From Alphaproteobacteria bacterium (lineage in GTDB: Bacteria; Pseudomonadota; Alphaproteobacteria; Rhodospirillales; Rhodospirillaceae): a stretch of 48,820 nt of DNA. Location: the NCBI GenBank assembly GCA_012103295.1, contig WLXB01000011.1, forward strand, positions 1-48,820, in the 5' to 3' direction. Positions 1-9,268 of the stretch are shown here, piece after piece. The notes under the pieces are model-generated. The model had not been told where the DNA came from. It made no database searches and worked only from the letters and a program-made list of their open reading frames with translations. The translations under genes and the position numbers were made by a program. Positions within the stretch are counted from its first letter, which is position 1, and each line of letters opens with the position of its first letter.

Positions 1-1044
1 TTTTACGTCGGCGTGTTCGACGATAGCCACAGGTTTGCTGTCAGGGGTCTTCGTATCGAGGTGACGCCCTTGTGGCCGTTCTTTGGCATACGCCAGGCTC
101 GCGCTGTAGCCGGCATACCCAAGCGCGACCGCGCCAAGACCAACGCCAATGCGAGCCTCATTCATCATGTGAAACATATAGGTGAGGCCCTTGTGGGCTT
201 CCCCAACCAAATATCCATGCGTCTCGCCGGACTCCCCAAAATTGAGGAGCGTATTGACCGTACCGCGATAGCCCATTTTGTGATTGAGACCCGCAAGCGC
301 CACGTTGTTGTTCGCTCCGAGAGCCCCGTCATCGTTAATCCGGTGTTTGGGAACGACAAAAAGGGAAATGCCCTTCACACCCGATGGACCACCGGGGATT
401 TTGGCCAACACCATATGGATGATGTTTTCAGACAGGCTGTGGTCACCGCCAGAAATCCACATCTTGGACCCGGCTATACAGTAGTGCCCGTCATCAGACA
501 GTTCGGCGCGGGTGGTGATGTCCGTAAGGGATGACCCGGCCTGCGGCTCAGACAGACACATAGTCCCAAAAAACCGGCCTTCAACCATCGGCGCAAGAAA
601 CCGCTCCCTTTGCTCATCTGAGCCGAAGGCCGCCAACAAATTCCCGGCGCCAATTGTCAGAAACGGATAAGCAGTCGTAGAAATATTCGCCGCTGAGAAA
701 ATCGCCTGACAGGCTTGTCCCACGACGACAGGAAGCTGCATGCCACCAACCGCGTTGTCGAATGTCGCCCCCATGAGTCCAGCGGCAACGTATGTGTCTA
801 ACGCGGCCTTTACTTCTGGAACGACATGTACGTCCGCACCATCGAAGGTTGGCTCATTCTCGTCGACGAGGGCTGCGTGGGGCGCAAATTGGTCGCGGGC
901 GATCGTATCCGCCGTATCAAGCACGGCGTCGAACACGGTTCGATCATGGCTTGCATACCGATCAGTCTCGACCAACGATTCTGCGTCGAAAACTTCATAG
1001 AGAAGAAACGCAAGATCGCGCCTGGAGATGGTCGTATCAGACAT
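1..1044 (-). CDS. Acyl-CoA dehydrogenase, DmdC-like (3' end cut by window edge)
   Basis: FAD-dependent acyl-CoA dehydrogenase, 348 codons visible, running off the left edge; the family is usually near 590 residues, so about 240 residues are missing. The start is the ATG at 1044, giving MSDTTISRRDLAFLLYEVFD, the usual N-terminal helix of the 3-methylmercaptopropionyl-CoA dehydrogenase (DmdC) subgroup. The flavin/substrate loop reads CLSEPQAGSSLTDITTRAEL, followed by KMWISGGDHSLSENIIHMVL and GVKGISLFVVPK, which are the conserved middle-domain blocks of that subgroup. It is the third gene of an operon behind a FadB-like protein and an SDR (14-bp gap), so a beta-oxidation role is likely. The true acyl-CoA substrate cannot be read from sequence; DMSP catabolism is only one possibility, since DmdC-like proteins are often generic. 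Confidence 0.9.
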   Translation of the reverse strand, partial: MSDTTISRRDLAFLLYEVFDAESLVETDRYASHDRTVFDAVLDTADTIARDQFAPHAALVDENEPTFDGADVHVVPEVKAALDTYVAAGLMGATFDNAVGGMQLPVVVGQACQAIFSAANISTTAYPFLTIGAGNLLAAFGSDEQRERFLAPMVEGRFFGTMCLSEPQAGSSLTDITTRAELSDDGHYCIAGSKMWISGGDHSLSENIIHMVLAKIPGGPSGVKGISLFVVPKHRINDDGALGANNNVALAGLNHKMGYRGTVNTLLNFGESGETHGYLVGEAHKGLTYMFHMMNEARIGVGLGAVALGYAGYSASLAYAKERPQGRHLDTKTPDSKPVAIVEHADVK

Positions 1045-1058
1045 CGCGTTGCAAACCG

Positions 1059-1826
1059 TTAAAAAGGATCGGCGATCAAAGCGCCGCCATCCACAACGAT
1101 GACTTGGCCCGTAATAAATTTTGCAGCGTCCGATGCCAGGAAGGATGCGACACCCGCTATGTCTTCTGGCTCACCCAAGCGACCCAGCGGTGTGCGCGCA
1201 GCGAAGGCTTTACCATCCTCGCCTTCCCACAATGAACGAGCAAAATCTGTGCGAATTAGCCCGGGAGCAATCGCGTTTACTCGAATATTCTGAGGCCCAA
1301 GCTCAACCGCATAATTGCGTGCAAGCTGCGCATCAGCGGCCTTTGATACGGCATAGGCACCAAGATTTTTACTACCGGTTAGCCCCGCTATAGACGAGAG
1401 CAAGATGATCGTACCGCCACCGCTTTCCACCATCTGGGGTGCCACGAGGTTGATCAACCACGCCGGCCCTTGAACATTGGTTTTAAAAATCTTCTCAACC
1501 GCCCTGTCATCAAGATCAGCCATAGGGCCATAGACAGGATTGGTTGCCGCATTACAGACCAAAATATCAACCGGCCCGTGTTGAGCATGGGTCTCTTTGA
1601 TCAGATTGCTGACCTGCACCTTATCAGAGACGTTGCATGCGACAGCGATGGCCTTGCCACCGTCAGCGACAATTTCGGACGCGACCGCCTCACAGGAATC
1701 GATCTTACGACTCGTCACCGTCACCTTTGCACCCGCTCCAGCAAGAGTTCTGGCGATAGATCGGCCAATACCCCGGGACGAACCAGTCACAACGGCGACT
1801 TTCCCGGATAGATCAAAGTGATCCAT
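1059..1826 (-). CDS. SDR-family oxidoreductase (FabG/DHRS4-like)
   Basis: Classical short-chain dehydrogenase/reductase of 255 residues, a normal family length. The cofactor motif TGSSRGIG is at residues 14-21, NAA at 92-94, the catalytic serine at 144/145 in ILLSSIAG, and YAVSK with Tyr158 and Lys162. The C-terminal block FITGQVIVVDGG is typical. It sits between the FadB-like gene (2-bp gap) and the acyl-CoA dehydrogenase (14-bp gap) on the same strand, so the three are very probably co-transcribed. A 3-hydroxyacyl-CoA or 3-oxoacyl reductase role in fatty-acid turnover fits this context. Substrate is an inference; the fold and catalytic residues are seen directly. Confidence 0.92.
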   Translation of the reverse strand: MDHFDLSGKVAVVTGSSRGIGRSIARTLAGAGAKVTVTSRKIDSCEAVASEIVADGGKAIAVACNVSDKVQVSNLIKETHAQHGPVDILVCNAATNPVYGPMADLDDRAVEKIFKTNVQGPAWLINLVAPQMVESGGGTIILLSSIAGLTGSKNLGAYAVSKAADAQLARNYAVELGPQNIRVNAIAPGLIRTDFARSLWEGEDGKAFAARTPLGRLGEPEDIAGVASFLASDAAKFITGQVIVVDGGALIADPF

Positions 1827-1828
1827 AG

Positions 1829-3949
1829 TCAGGCGCTCCCTTTCTGATCTGCGTCATACTCTGCAAAGGTCTTACTGGACTTGGCGAGATTGACCAGTAA
1901 TGGCGCCGGAGTCCAATAGCCGTAATCATTTCCGAATTCTTTTGCGAACGTTTCGAAGGATTGGACGATGACATCAAGCCCGACTGAATCGGCATAAAAC
2001 ATGGGGCCGCCCCTATAGGCTGGAAAACCGTAGCCCGCGGACCAAACCACATCTATATCACTGGCGCGCAGTGCAATGCCGTCATCGAGAAGCTGTGCGC
2101 CGCGATTGATTAGCGCACAAAGGCAGCGGTCAAGAATCTCCTGATCTGTGATTGTAACTCTTTTCTTCACACTGAGCTTAGTTGCCGCCGCGTTGATCAG
2201 GTCGATTGCGTCAGGGTCGTTTTGCCGAGTCCGGCCGTCAGGGTACTGATAAAATCCTTTACCCGTCTTCTGCCCGAAACGACCTTCCGCATTCATGATA
2301 TCCCCGGGCACACAGTAGAGAGGGTCGTTAGGAAGAAGCTCTCTGTTTTGATCTCGTGTCAGAAAACTTACGTCTTGCCCAGCAAGATCCATGACAGCGC
2401 ACGGCCCCATCGCCATGCCCCACGCTTCCAACGCACTATCGACCTGGGCCGGGCTCGCTCCTTCCAATAGCATCATCTGAGATTCACGGACGTAATCTTC
2501 GAGCATCCGATTGCCGATAAAGCCGTAGCCCACACCAGACAAAGCCGGCGTTTTGCCAATTCGGCGACCCAGCTTGAGTGTCGTTGCAACAAAAGTCTTG
2601 GCTGTTTTGTCGCCGCGAACGACTTCAAGCAATTTCATCACGTTGGCGGGTGAAAAGAAGTGCGTGCCAATCACACGATCGGGCGAGCAAGTTACTGCTG
2701 CAATATCATTGATATTCAACGTAGATGTATTGGTGGCCAGAATCGCTGTGCTTTTGCAGATCGAACCAAGCTCAGTAAAAATCTTCTTCTTTACTTCCAT
2801 CGATTCAAACGCTGCCTCAACGACAAAATCGACAGTCCCTAGAGCCTCAAGACCTATGGCACCCGTCAACCGTGCTAAACGCACATCTCTTGTCTCGGAG
2901 TCTAAACGTCCACGGTCGACATCACGGTCCAGCGTTTTTCTAATCCGCTCCAAACCACGGTCAAGAGCGTCTTGTTTGCTCTCGACCAAGACCACGGGCA
3001 AATCTGCGTTGAGCAGGCAAATCGCGATCCCCGCTCCCATTGTGCCCGCACCGACCACACCCGTGGTAGCCACATCAAGGAGCGGTGTGTCTTTTGGAAT
3101 ATCGGGAATCTTTAATGCCAAACGCTCAGCAAAAAACAGGTGTCTCTGCGCTTTCGATTGAAGCGAGGCTTTGAGTGTGTTCGAGCACTCTCGTTCTTTC
3201 AGAAGTCCCTGTGAAAATGGGACTGTACTAGCCCACTCAATCGCATCGACAGCCGCTTGCGGTGCGTCGAAACCTCTACGCCGCTTCGAGAGTTTAGCTT
3301 TCGCTTTCGAAAAAACACCGTCCTGCAAAGTTTCAAGATCGACGTCGCGGTCACCGGTCCGGGAGATAACGCCGTCGCCCACCAACCGGTGCGCGGCTCT
3401 GACTGCAGCCTGAAGAACGTCATCTTCGACAACCTCGTCGAGCACGCCCAAGTCCATCGCTTCGTTGGCAGGAATGTGACGGCCCGTCGTGATCGCCTCA
3501 ATGGCCGCCGCTGCACCAATAAGGCGGGGTAGCCGCTGAGTCCCACCGGCCCCCGGGATAAGCCCAAGATGCACTTCTGGCAGGCCGACACGCGTACTCT
3601 TGAGTGCTACTCGATAGTGACAACTCATGGCCAGTTCGAGACCACCACCGAGCGTTGTTCCATGAAGAGCAGCAACAACCGGTTTAGCGCATGCTTCAAT
3701 AAAGTCGTTCAAGATCGGCAACGAAGGATCTTTGACCGGTGCATCGAATTCACGAATGTCTGCGCCAGCGCTGAATGTTCGCCCTGCGCAAGCAATGACG
3801 ATCGCTGTTACACCATCATCCCCGCCCGCGGCCATTGTGGCCTCTTTAATTGCTTGGCGAACAGGCTGCGAAAGCGCGTTTACCGGAGGGTTATTGATAA
3901 AGATCACGGCAATGCCGTCATCTACTGAATAGTCTACAAGCGTGCTCAT
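1829..3949 (-). CDS. Bifunctional enoyl-CoA hydratase / 3-hydroxyacyl-CoA dehydrogenase (FadB/FadJ-like)
   Basis: Two-domain beta-oxidation enzyme of 706 residues. The N-terminal crotonase domain (about 1-190) has both catalytic glutamates, Glu105 in GGGLELAM and Glu125 in GLPEVHLGLIPGAGG, spaced by 20 as in rat enoyl-CoA hydratase. A linker leads to the NAD-binding domain with GAGTMGAGIA starting at Gly300, and the dehydrogenase catalytic pair His430 (IGTHFFSPANVMKLLEVV) and Glu442. The C-terminal helical dehydrogenase domains follow. It hydrates trans-2-enoyl-CoA and oxidises the 3-hydroxy product with NAD+. First gene of the operon; the SDR and acyl-CoA dehydrogenase follow. No thiolase is visible in the window. 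Closest architecture is FadJ or the peroxisomal multifunctional enzyme; an exact symbol is not justified. Confidence 0.93.
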   Translation of the reverse strand: MSTLVDYSVDDGIAVIFINNPPVNALSQPVRQAIKEATMAAGGDDGVTAIVIACAGRTFSAGADIREFDAPVKDPSLPILNDFIEACAKPVVAALHGTTLGGGLELAMSCHYRVALKSTRVGLPEVHLGLIPGAGGTQRLPRLIGAAAAIEAITTGRHIPANEAMDLGVLDEVVEDDVLQAAVRAAHRLVGDGVISRTGDRDVDLETLQDGVFSKAKAKLSKRRRGFDAPQAAVDAIEWASTVPFSQGLLKERECSNTLKASLQSKAQRHLFFAERLALKIPDIPKDTPLLDVATTGVVGAGTMGAGIAICLLNADLPVVLVESKQDALDRGLERIRKTLDRDVDRGRLDSETRDVRLARLTGAIGLEALGTVDFVVEAAFESMEVKKKIFTELGSICKSTAILATNTSTLNINDIAAVTCSPDRVIGTHFFSPANVMKLLEVVRGDKTAKTFVATTLKLGRRIGKTPALSGVGYGFIGNRMLEDYVRESQMMLLEGASPAQVDSALEAWGMAMGPCAVMDLAGQDVSFLTRDQNRELLPNDPLYCVPGDIMNAEGRFGQKTGKGFYQYPDGRTRQNDPDAIDLINAAATKLSVKKRVTITDQEILDRCLCALINRGAQLLDDGIALRASDIDVVWSAGYGFPAYRGGPMFYADSVGLDVIVQSFETFAKEFGNDYGYWTPAPLLVNLAKSSKTFAEYDADQKGSA

Positions 3950-4090
3950 TCTATAAACTTCACCGGCCCCTTTTGTCTCAACCAGGCTATTTACTCCTCC
4001 CGCTAACCTGAGGAAAGGCTGATTCCAAGTTTTGTCGCTCTATGTTTGAATAGTGTGCATCGAGACGACACCGGCCAAAGAAAGAGAAAT

Positions 4091-5032
4091 ATGCCAGGAA
4101 CCCTGAGGCATCAAACCCACGTTATTCTTTCTAGTGAACCACCACGACAGACATTAACAATTGCGGTCACTGCAATAATCACGGCGATGATCGTGATAAA
4201 TGTCGTTGCCGTCATACTTTCGTCCGTTCCAAGTCTCCACCAGCAATTTTCGTTGTGGTTTGAGATCATCGAACTCGTTTCTGCAGTCTTTTTTACCGCT
4301 GAATGGTACCTGCGGGTATGGGCCTGCGTTGAACGCACTGAATACTTCGGCCTGCGTCATGCAAAAGCCAGGTTGCGATATATCGTTTCTCCTCTTCCGT
4401 TAATCGACATCATCGCGGTCGTCCCGCTCTATCTATCCATTTTTGACATCGTCAATGCCGAGAGCCTAGTCGCCTTGCGATTGCTCCGGCTTCTGCAATT
4501 GGTTCGTTTTTTCTCGCCGCTGGTCGTGCTGTGGCGAGTAATCCGCTCTGAATCACCAGCAATGATGGGAGCAATATTTATTGTCCTTGTTTTGATCATC
4601 ATTGCCGCCAGTGGCATGTATATGGTGGAACGAGATGTGCAACCGAATAACTTCGGCAGCATACCCGCGGCGATGTGGTGGGCCTCAGTCACCTTGACCA
4701 CAGTGGGATACGGCGACGTCGTCCCGATAACCGTCATCGGTCGCATGTTTGGCGTTGTGATCATGATGCTCGGGATTGGGCTGGTCGCCCTGCCGGCCGG
4801 CATGCTCGCTTCACGCTTTTCGGAAGAACTACACCACCGCCGGGAAGAATATCGCCGACGGGTTGATCTGGCGTTGCAAGACGGACAGCTGGACGATGCA
4901 GAACTCGATAGCCTAAAGGCTGCACAGCAGGAGTATATGTTGACGGATCAATCAGCCAATCAAATTGTCGCCGAAGAAAGCAAGCGTCGCAGTCACGTCT
5001 GCCAGACCTGCGGCAAGACTGTCGTGTCCTAA
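4091..5032 (+). CDS. Voltage-gated-type potassium channel (ion transport family)
   Basis: Six-transmembrane, one-pore cation channel subunit of 313 residues that would assemble as a tetramer in the inner membrane. The selectivity filter TTVGYGD is intact in the block MWWASVTLTTVGYGDVVP. An S4-like segment, LVALRLLRLLQLVRFF, carries regularly spaced arginines, as expected for a voltage sensor. After the last membrane helix comes a charged cytoplasmic tail containing DGQLDDAELDSLKAAQ and ending in HVCQTCGKTV, a CxxC pair resembling half a zinc ribbon. I chose the ATG at 4091, with AAGAGAAA just upstream; an in-frame TTG at 4046 would add 15 residues but is less likely. It is divergent from the beta-oxidation operon with a roughly 140-bp gap. 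Confidence 0.88.
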   Translation: MPGTLRHQTHVILSSEPPRQTLTIAVTAIITAMIVINVVAVILSSVPSLHQQFSLWFEIIELVSAVFFTAEWYLRVWACVERTEYFGLRHAKARLRYIVSPLPLIDIIAVVPLYLSIFDIVNAESLVALRLLRLLQLVRFFSPLVVLWRVIRSESPAMMGAIFIVLVLIIIAASGMYMVERDVQPNNFGSIPAAMWWASVTLTTVGYGDVVPITVIGRMFGVVIMMLGIGLVALPAGMLASRFSEELHHRREEYRRRVDLALQDGQLDDAELDSLKAAQQEYMLTDQSANQIVAEESKRRSHVCQTCGKTVVS

Positions 5033-5053
5033 TACAAGGTTTAGAACTCAGCC

Positions 5054-5692
5054 TTAGTCGGAAAACAAAGCCATACCGCGTTTGACGGCGTCTCTTTCGG
5101 CAATGCCATTCTTCCAACGCGCGAGAGACGGATAGTCATCAAGGCCGCCGCTTAAACCCGCTGCCGACGTTGCCGCGACCGGGTAGGCATGAATATCCGC
5201 GATCGAGTAAGCATCACCGGCAAAGTAATCCCGCCCTTCAATGTGGGTGTCGAGGGCACGCAGTCCACGGTGGGCTTCAGCGGTGTAGCGATCAATGGTC
5301 ATTTGGCTATGCTCTGGAGCAATTTTCCCAAACCAGAATAGAGCCGAAAATGCTGGGCCAATATTGGCTGAAATCGCACTCATCCAAGTGTGGATTTCAG
5401 CCCGAACAGCGAGATCATCGGGATAGAATTGCCCGCTTTTCTCGGCCAAATAAAATAAGATGGAGTGGCCTTCGAATAAGGTGAGTTCGTTCCCGTTCGG
5501 CCCGTCCCGATCAATTATGGCCGGAACACGCCCGAATGGGTTCTTTGCCAAAAAATCCGGTTCTAGGTGCTTACCGCCATGCAGATCGACGAAGTGCGGC
5601 GTATAGGGGAGCCCTGTTTCTTCCAACATAACGTGGACTCGTTGGCCATTGGTCGTCGGAACGCTATATAGATCGATCATTAGTACCTTCAC
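5054..5692 (-). CDS. Glutathione S-transferase family protein (YfcG/Ure2p-like)
   Basis: Soluble 212-residue protein with a thioredoxin-like N-terminal domain and a helical C-terminal domain. The opening MIDLYSVPTTNGQRVHVMLEE and the block NPFGRVPAIIDRDG followed by LFEGHSILFYLAEKSGQFYP match the YfcG/Ure2p class, in which an Asn near position 15 rather than Ser/Tyr/Cys contacts glutathione. These proteins often act as glutathione-dependent disulfide reductases. The start could be Met1 at 5692 or Met6 at 5677, the latter aligning better with YfcG. It is convergent with the potassium channel, with only 21 bp between stop codons. The physiological substrate is unknown. Confidence 0.88.
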   Translation of the reverse strand: MKVLMIDLYSVPTTNGQRVHVMLEETGLPYTPHFVDLHGGKHLEPDFLAKNPFGRVPAIIDRDGPNGNELTLFEGHSILFYLAEKSGQFYPDDLAVRAEIHTWMSAISANIGPAFSALFWFGKIAPEHSQMTIDRYTAEAHRGLRALDTHIEGRDYFAGDAYSIADIHAYPVAATSAAGLSGGLDDYPSLARWKNGIAERDAVKRGMALFSD

Positions 5693-5768
5693 TTCTGCAA
5701 TTGCTAGACGTTTTGCCTAGGTCGACTATAAACCACTTCTGCCCAAGCGGGAGACTCAGGAGCATTTT

Positions 5769-7892
5769 GTGAGCCGCATTTTATCGTCTTTTTTCCTGGT
5801 CGCAGTTTTTTTCAACGTCGCGTTGATGGCACGACCCGATTCAGCACACGCCGCTGTAGACCGTATTGACGTGCAAAACCGGTCGCTGGTCGCCGATGGT
5901 GCCTCGTTCGGCTTGGTCGGACCATACGTCAGGCTGTCCGGTCGCCTCCACTATTCCGTTGACCCTGCGTCAGAATTTAATGCCGCCATTCACGACCTAA
6001 GTCTCGCGCGGCAGGACGAACGAGGCCGCGTCACATTCAGTGGTGACTTCGTCTTGTTGATGCCTCTCAACCCTGAGCGTGGCAACGGTCGCCTTATCCA
6101 TGACGTGACCAATCGCGGAAGTATGGTCGCCCTCGGTCGTTTTAATGATTCTCGAGGTCGCACTGCCGCACGCACGAGTGCTGACATGGGCAACGGCTTC
6201 CTCATGGAACAAGGCTACGCCGTGCTCTGGACCGGTTGGAATTGGGATGTCGTACCGGGCGCTGAGACGCTGACCATAGACCTGCCTATTGCAACTCTAG
6301 CGGACGGCACATCAATCACCGGTACAGTCATCGGGGAAATTGCACCGATGAGTCCTGCAACGACTGCCAAGCACGTTGGCATGGGTGCAATTGGTTACCC
6401 ACCCGCACGATGGAATTCTGAAGGAGCTCAACTATCCGTTCGAAATGCTAGCGACGACGCATACGATTCGGTTCCCCGTGACACCTGGCGTTTTGGCCGA
6501 TCCGTCAAGACAGACGCACCGCAGCTTACTTTGCGTGATCCGGCATGGATAACCTTGGATACGGGGTTCGAGCCTGGGCGCGTCTATCGCCTGACTTACA
6601 CCGCTCAGAACCCTCCGGTCGTCGGCCTCGGACTAGCCGCGCTGCGAGATTCACTTTCTTTCTTCCGCTACGAAGCGCGCGATTCCATTGGAACAGAGAA
6701 CCCACTAACGGCCCAAGGTGGTGCGCTCCCAAGCGCGGCATTGGCATACGGACATTCTCAATCGGGGCGGGCCCTAAATACTTTGATTTGGGAGGGGCTA
6801 CACGTCGACGAGCGCGGACGAATGGTTTTCGACGGCGTTATGATTGACGGTGCCGGTGGTGGCAAAGGTAGTTTTAACTTTCGATTTGCTCAAACGTCCC
6901 GACACTTTAGTCCGGATATCGAACTCGATTTCCCGACGGATTTTTTCCCATTCTCGACCATAGAACAGTTCGACACGATTAGTGGTGAACGCAGCAGCCT
7001 GTTATCCGAAGCGCGCCGCCTAAACGCCGTACCCCGCATCTTCATCGTCAATACATCGACGGAATACTGGACGAGATCCGCTTCTCTCCTGCACACGGAC
7101 ACTCTGGGCACAACCGACATCCCACCCGATCCGTCAGTTCGGCTTTATGTCATCGCAGGCGGACAGCACGTTATTGGCACATCAAACCAACGCGGCGCAC
7201 TGGTGCACTGTCGAAGCCCGATCGACCATCGCCCTGTCCTCCGAGCGTTGCTTTCACATTTGGACGCCTGGGTCTCCCTGGACCGGGCCCCACCCGCAAG
7301 CCAATACCCGCGCCTCTCTGACGGAACTTTGGTCGCCGCCGAAACCTTCCGAGCGGGATTTCCCGACGCCGCATTCATGCGCACGCCAATTGCTCCACTA
7401 AGCCCACCCAGCCTTGACCACGGAACACAGTTTGCAAACACGGGTATTGCGGACAAAACCCCGCCAACAAGGGGGGTTACCTATGAGACGCGTGTCCCAG
7501 CATCGAACGAGGATGGCCTTGAAGTTGCGGGGGTTCGACTACCAGGCATCACGGTTGCCCTTGGCACCCACACGGGATGGAACCCGCAAAATGCTGAAAC
7601 TGGCGCACCGAATCGTCTTTCGCGTTGGTTCGGCAGCTTAATACCGTTTGCAAGGACGGTGACAGAACGCAATGCTACGGGTGATCCACGGCCAGCCATT
7701 ACTGAACGTTATATTTCCAAAGACGACTACGTCACGGCCTACGCCGAAGCCACGCTCGACCTCGCCAATCAGGAAATGATTCTGGGGTTGGACATTAACC
7801 CAATGATCGAGCGCGCGGGCTTGCTCTATGAGCAGGTTCTTTCTCACACGCCGTCTGACGAAAGTTGCGGATTTGCGTCGGTTCAACAATAA
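5769..7892 (+). CDS. Secreted alpha/beta-hydrolase domain protein (PF20091-like)
   Basis: Large exported protein of 707 residues. The N-terminus has a Sec signal peptide: SRIL, a hydrophobic stretch FFLVAVFFNVALM, and AHA at about residue 28 as cleavage site. The body carries the nucleophile region YGHSQSGRALNTLIW (Tyr327 onward; Ser330 or Ser332 is the likely nucleophile), and later HVIGTSN and KTPPTRGVTYETRVP blocks. Length and layout resemble the alpha/beta hydrolase domain-containing proteins of Pfam PF20091, whose substrates are mostly uncharacterised. The start is a GTG with AGGAG just upstream. Its stop lies 6 bp from the convergent dihydroorotase-like gene. Periplasmic or secreted esterase/amidase activity is an inference. 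Confidence 0.82.
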   Translation: MSRILSSFFLVAVFFNVALMARPDSAHAAVDRIDVQNRSLVADGASFGLVGPYVRLSGRLHYSVDPASEFNAAIHDLSLARQDERGRVTFSGDFVLLMPLNPERGNGRLIHDVTNRGSMVALGRFNDSRGRTAARTSADMGNGFLMEQGYAVLWTGWNWDVVPGAETLTIDLPIATLADGTSITGTVIGEIAPMSPATTAKHVGMGAIGYPPARWNSEGAQLSVRNASDDAYDSVPRDTWRFGRSVKTDAPQLTLRDPAWITLDTGFEPGRVYRLTYTAQNPPVVGLGLAALRDSLSFFRYEARDSIGTENPLTAQGGALPSAALAYGHSQSGRALNTLIWEGLHVDERGRMVFDGVMIDGAGGGKGSFNFRFAQTSRHFSPDIELDFPTDFFPFSTIEQFDTISGERSSLLSEARRLNAVPRIFIVNTSTEYWTRSASLLHTDTLGTTDIPPDPSVRLYVIAGGQHVIGTSNQRGALVHCRSPIDHRPVLRALLSHLDAWVSLDRAPPASQYPRLSDGTLVAAETFRAGFPDAAFMRTPIAPLSPPSLDHGTQFANTGIADKTPPTRGVTYETRVPASNEDGLEVAGVRLPGITVALGTHTGWNPQNAETGAPNRLSRWFGSLIPFARTVTERNATGDPRPAITERYISKDDYVTAYAEATLDLANQEMILGLDINPMIERAGLLYEQVLSHTPSDESCGFASVQQ

Positions 7893-7898
7893 CTCAAG

Positions 7899-9239
7899 CT
7901 AGAGCGTTTCTGTAAAACGCGTGGGTGCTCCGATTGGGTTTCCGATCACTTCATCGTCTTGCATAACCACTTGGCCACGAATAATGGTTGCGATCGGCCA
8001 GCCCGTTACGGCTTGTCCATCATAAGATGTCCAGCCAGACTTGGATGCGATCCAGCTGTTTGTGATGGTTCTCTTGGCTTTGAGATCCACCACCGTTAGA
8101 TCGGCGTCAAACCCCAACGCGATTCGCCCCTTACCAGCAACACCGTAAACGCGCGCAGGCCCCGCGCTGGTGAGGTCAATAAACCGCTGCAACGTCAACC
8201 GCCCAGCGTTAACGTGATCAAGCATGATCGGCACGAGCGTCTGGACACCCGTCATGCCGGACGGACTCTGAGGATAGGGTCGTTGTTTTTCTTCCAGTGT
8301 ATGCGGCGCGTGGTCAGACCCGATGCAGTCGACGATACCGTCCCGAACCGCCTTCCACAGGGCATCACGGTGGTGCGCCGCACGAATGGGTGGGTTCTGT
8401 TGGGCGAGCGTACCAAGACGCTCATAGGCCTCAGGGGCAGAAAGCGTTAAGTGCTGAGGCAAGACCTCAACCGTGGCGATATCGCGATTGTCTTCAAGGA
8501 ACGCCATCTCATCGGCCGTTGAAATATGAAGCGTGTGCACACGGCGACCTGTTTCTCGCGCCAGTCGAACGAGGCGTTTCGTGGCCCGTAACGCTGTTTC
8601 AGCGTCGCGCCACTCGGCGTGCATAGCAACGTGGGCACCCCCTTTTACAAGGTGGAGACGTTCCTGCAGACGGTCTTCGTCTTCACAATGAACAGCCATA
8701 CGGCGCGTCCCGTTCTTCAGCACACGGGCAACATTTTTGTCGTCGGAAACCAGCAGCGACCCTGTCGAGGACCCCATAAACATTTTGACGCCGACCACAC
8801 CAGGCAAACGCTCCAGTGTCTTTAACTCCGTAGCATTGTCTGGGCTAGCGCCAACAAAAAATGAAAAGTCGACCCATGCCCGTCCCAATGCGCGGGAAAT
8901 CTTGTCGTTAATCGCATCGGCCGTTGTGGTCGGGGGATCGGTATTCGGCATCTCGAAAACGGCTACAACACCACCGAGCGCTGCCCCTCTAGTTCCAGCC
9001 TCGAGATCTTCTTTGTGCTCAAGGCCAGGTTCTCTGAAGTGGACTTGGCTATCGATAACACCTGGAAGAACCGTTAGGCCCGATGCGTCGAAAGTATTGC
9101 TGGCCTTCGACCCTCTGAGATGGCCAAACGCGGCCACCCGGCCACTGCGGATACCGATATCAGTTTCAACCGGTCCATTTGGCGTCCATACGGTGCCACC
9201 AACAACGATGCGATCAAAACTATCTGACACTTGGATCAT
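7899..9239 (-). CDS. Dihydroorotase-like cyclic amidohydrolase (PyrC/AllB family)
   Basis: Metal-dependent amidohydrolase of 446 residues, class I dihydroorotase/allantoinase type. Seen motifs are PGVIDSQVHFREPG (60-72), EMPNTDPPTTT, the likely carbamylated lysine in VVGVKMFMGSSTG, HCED, HTLHIST and GSDHAPHTLEEK. The metal motif normally reads D-x-H-x-H; here it is Asp63-Ser-Gln65-Val-His67, so the first His is Gln. I recall this QVHFREPG form in other alphaproteobacterial proteins annotated as dihydroorotase, so it is probably a conserved subfamily rather than a broken gene. It is the last gene of the glycosyltransferase/asnB run (29-bp gap). The ATG at 9239 lies directly against a GGAAAGG ribosome-binding site, and an in-frame GTG three codons later has better spacing. 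Role in pyrimidine synthesis is plausible but not certain. Confidence 0.85.
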   Translation of the reverse strand: MIQVSDSFDRIVVGGTVWTPNGPVETDIGIRSGRVAAFGHLRGSKASNTFDASGLTVLPGVIDSQVHFREPGLEHKEDLEAGTRGAALGGVVAVFEMPNTDPPTTTADAINDKISRALGRAWVDFSFFVGASPDNATELKTLERLPGVVGVKMFMGSSTGSLLVSDDKNVARVLKNGTRRMAVHCEDEDRLQERLHLVKGGAHVAMHAEWRDAETALRATKRLVRLARETGRRVHTLHISTADEMAFLEDNRDIATVEVLPQHLTLSAPEAYERLGTLAQQNPPIRAAHHRDALWKAVRDGIVDCIGSDHAPHTLEEKQRPYPQSPSGMTGVQTLVPIMLDHVNAGRLTLQRFIDLTSAGPARVYGVAGKGRIALGFDADLTVVDLKAKRTITNSWIASKSGWTSYDGQAVTGWPIATIIRGQVVMQDDEVIGNPIGAPTRFTETL

Positions 9240-9268
9240 CCTTTCCGATGAATGGCCTTAATGGGCGA

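Noticed and set aside
2553-3161. 202-codon plus-strand ORF opposite the FadB-like gene
   Set aside because: Lies entirely antisense to a well-supported gene; composition is that of a shadow frame and no motif is recognisable.
1-3949. DMSP demethylation (dmd) operon
   Set aside because: Only a DmdC-like protein is present, with no dmdA, dmdB or dmdD; the FadB-like gene and SDR point to general beta-oxidation.
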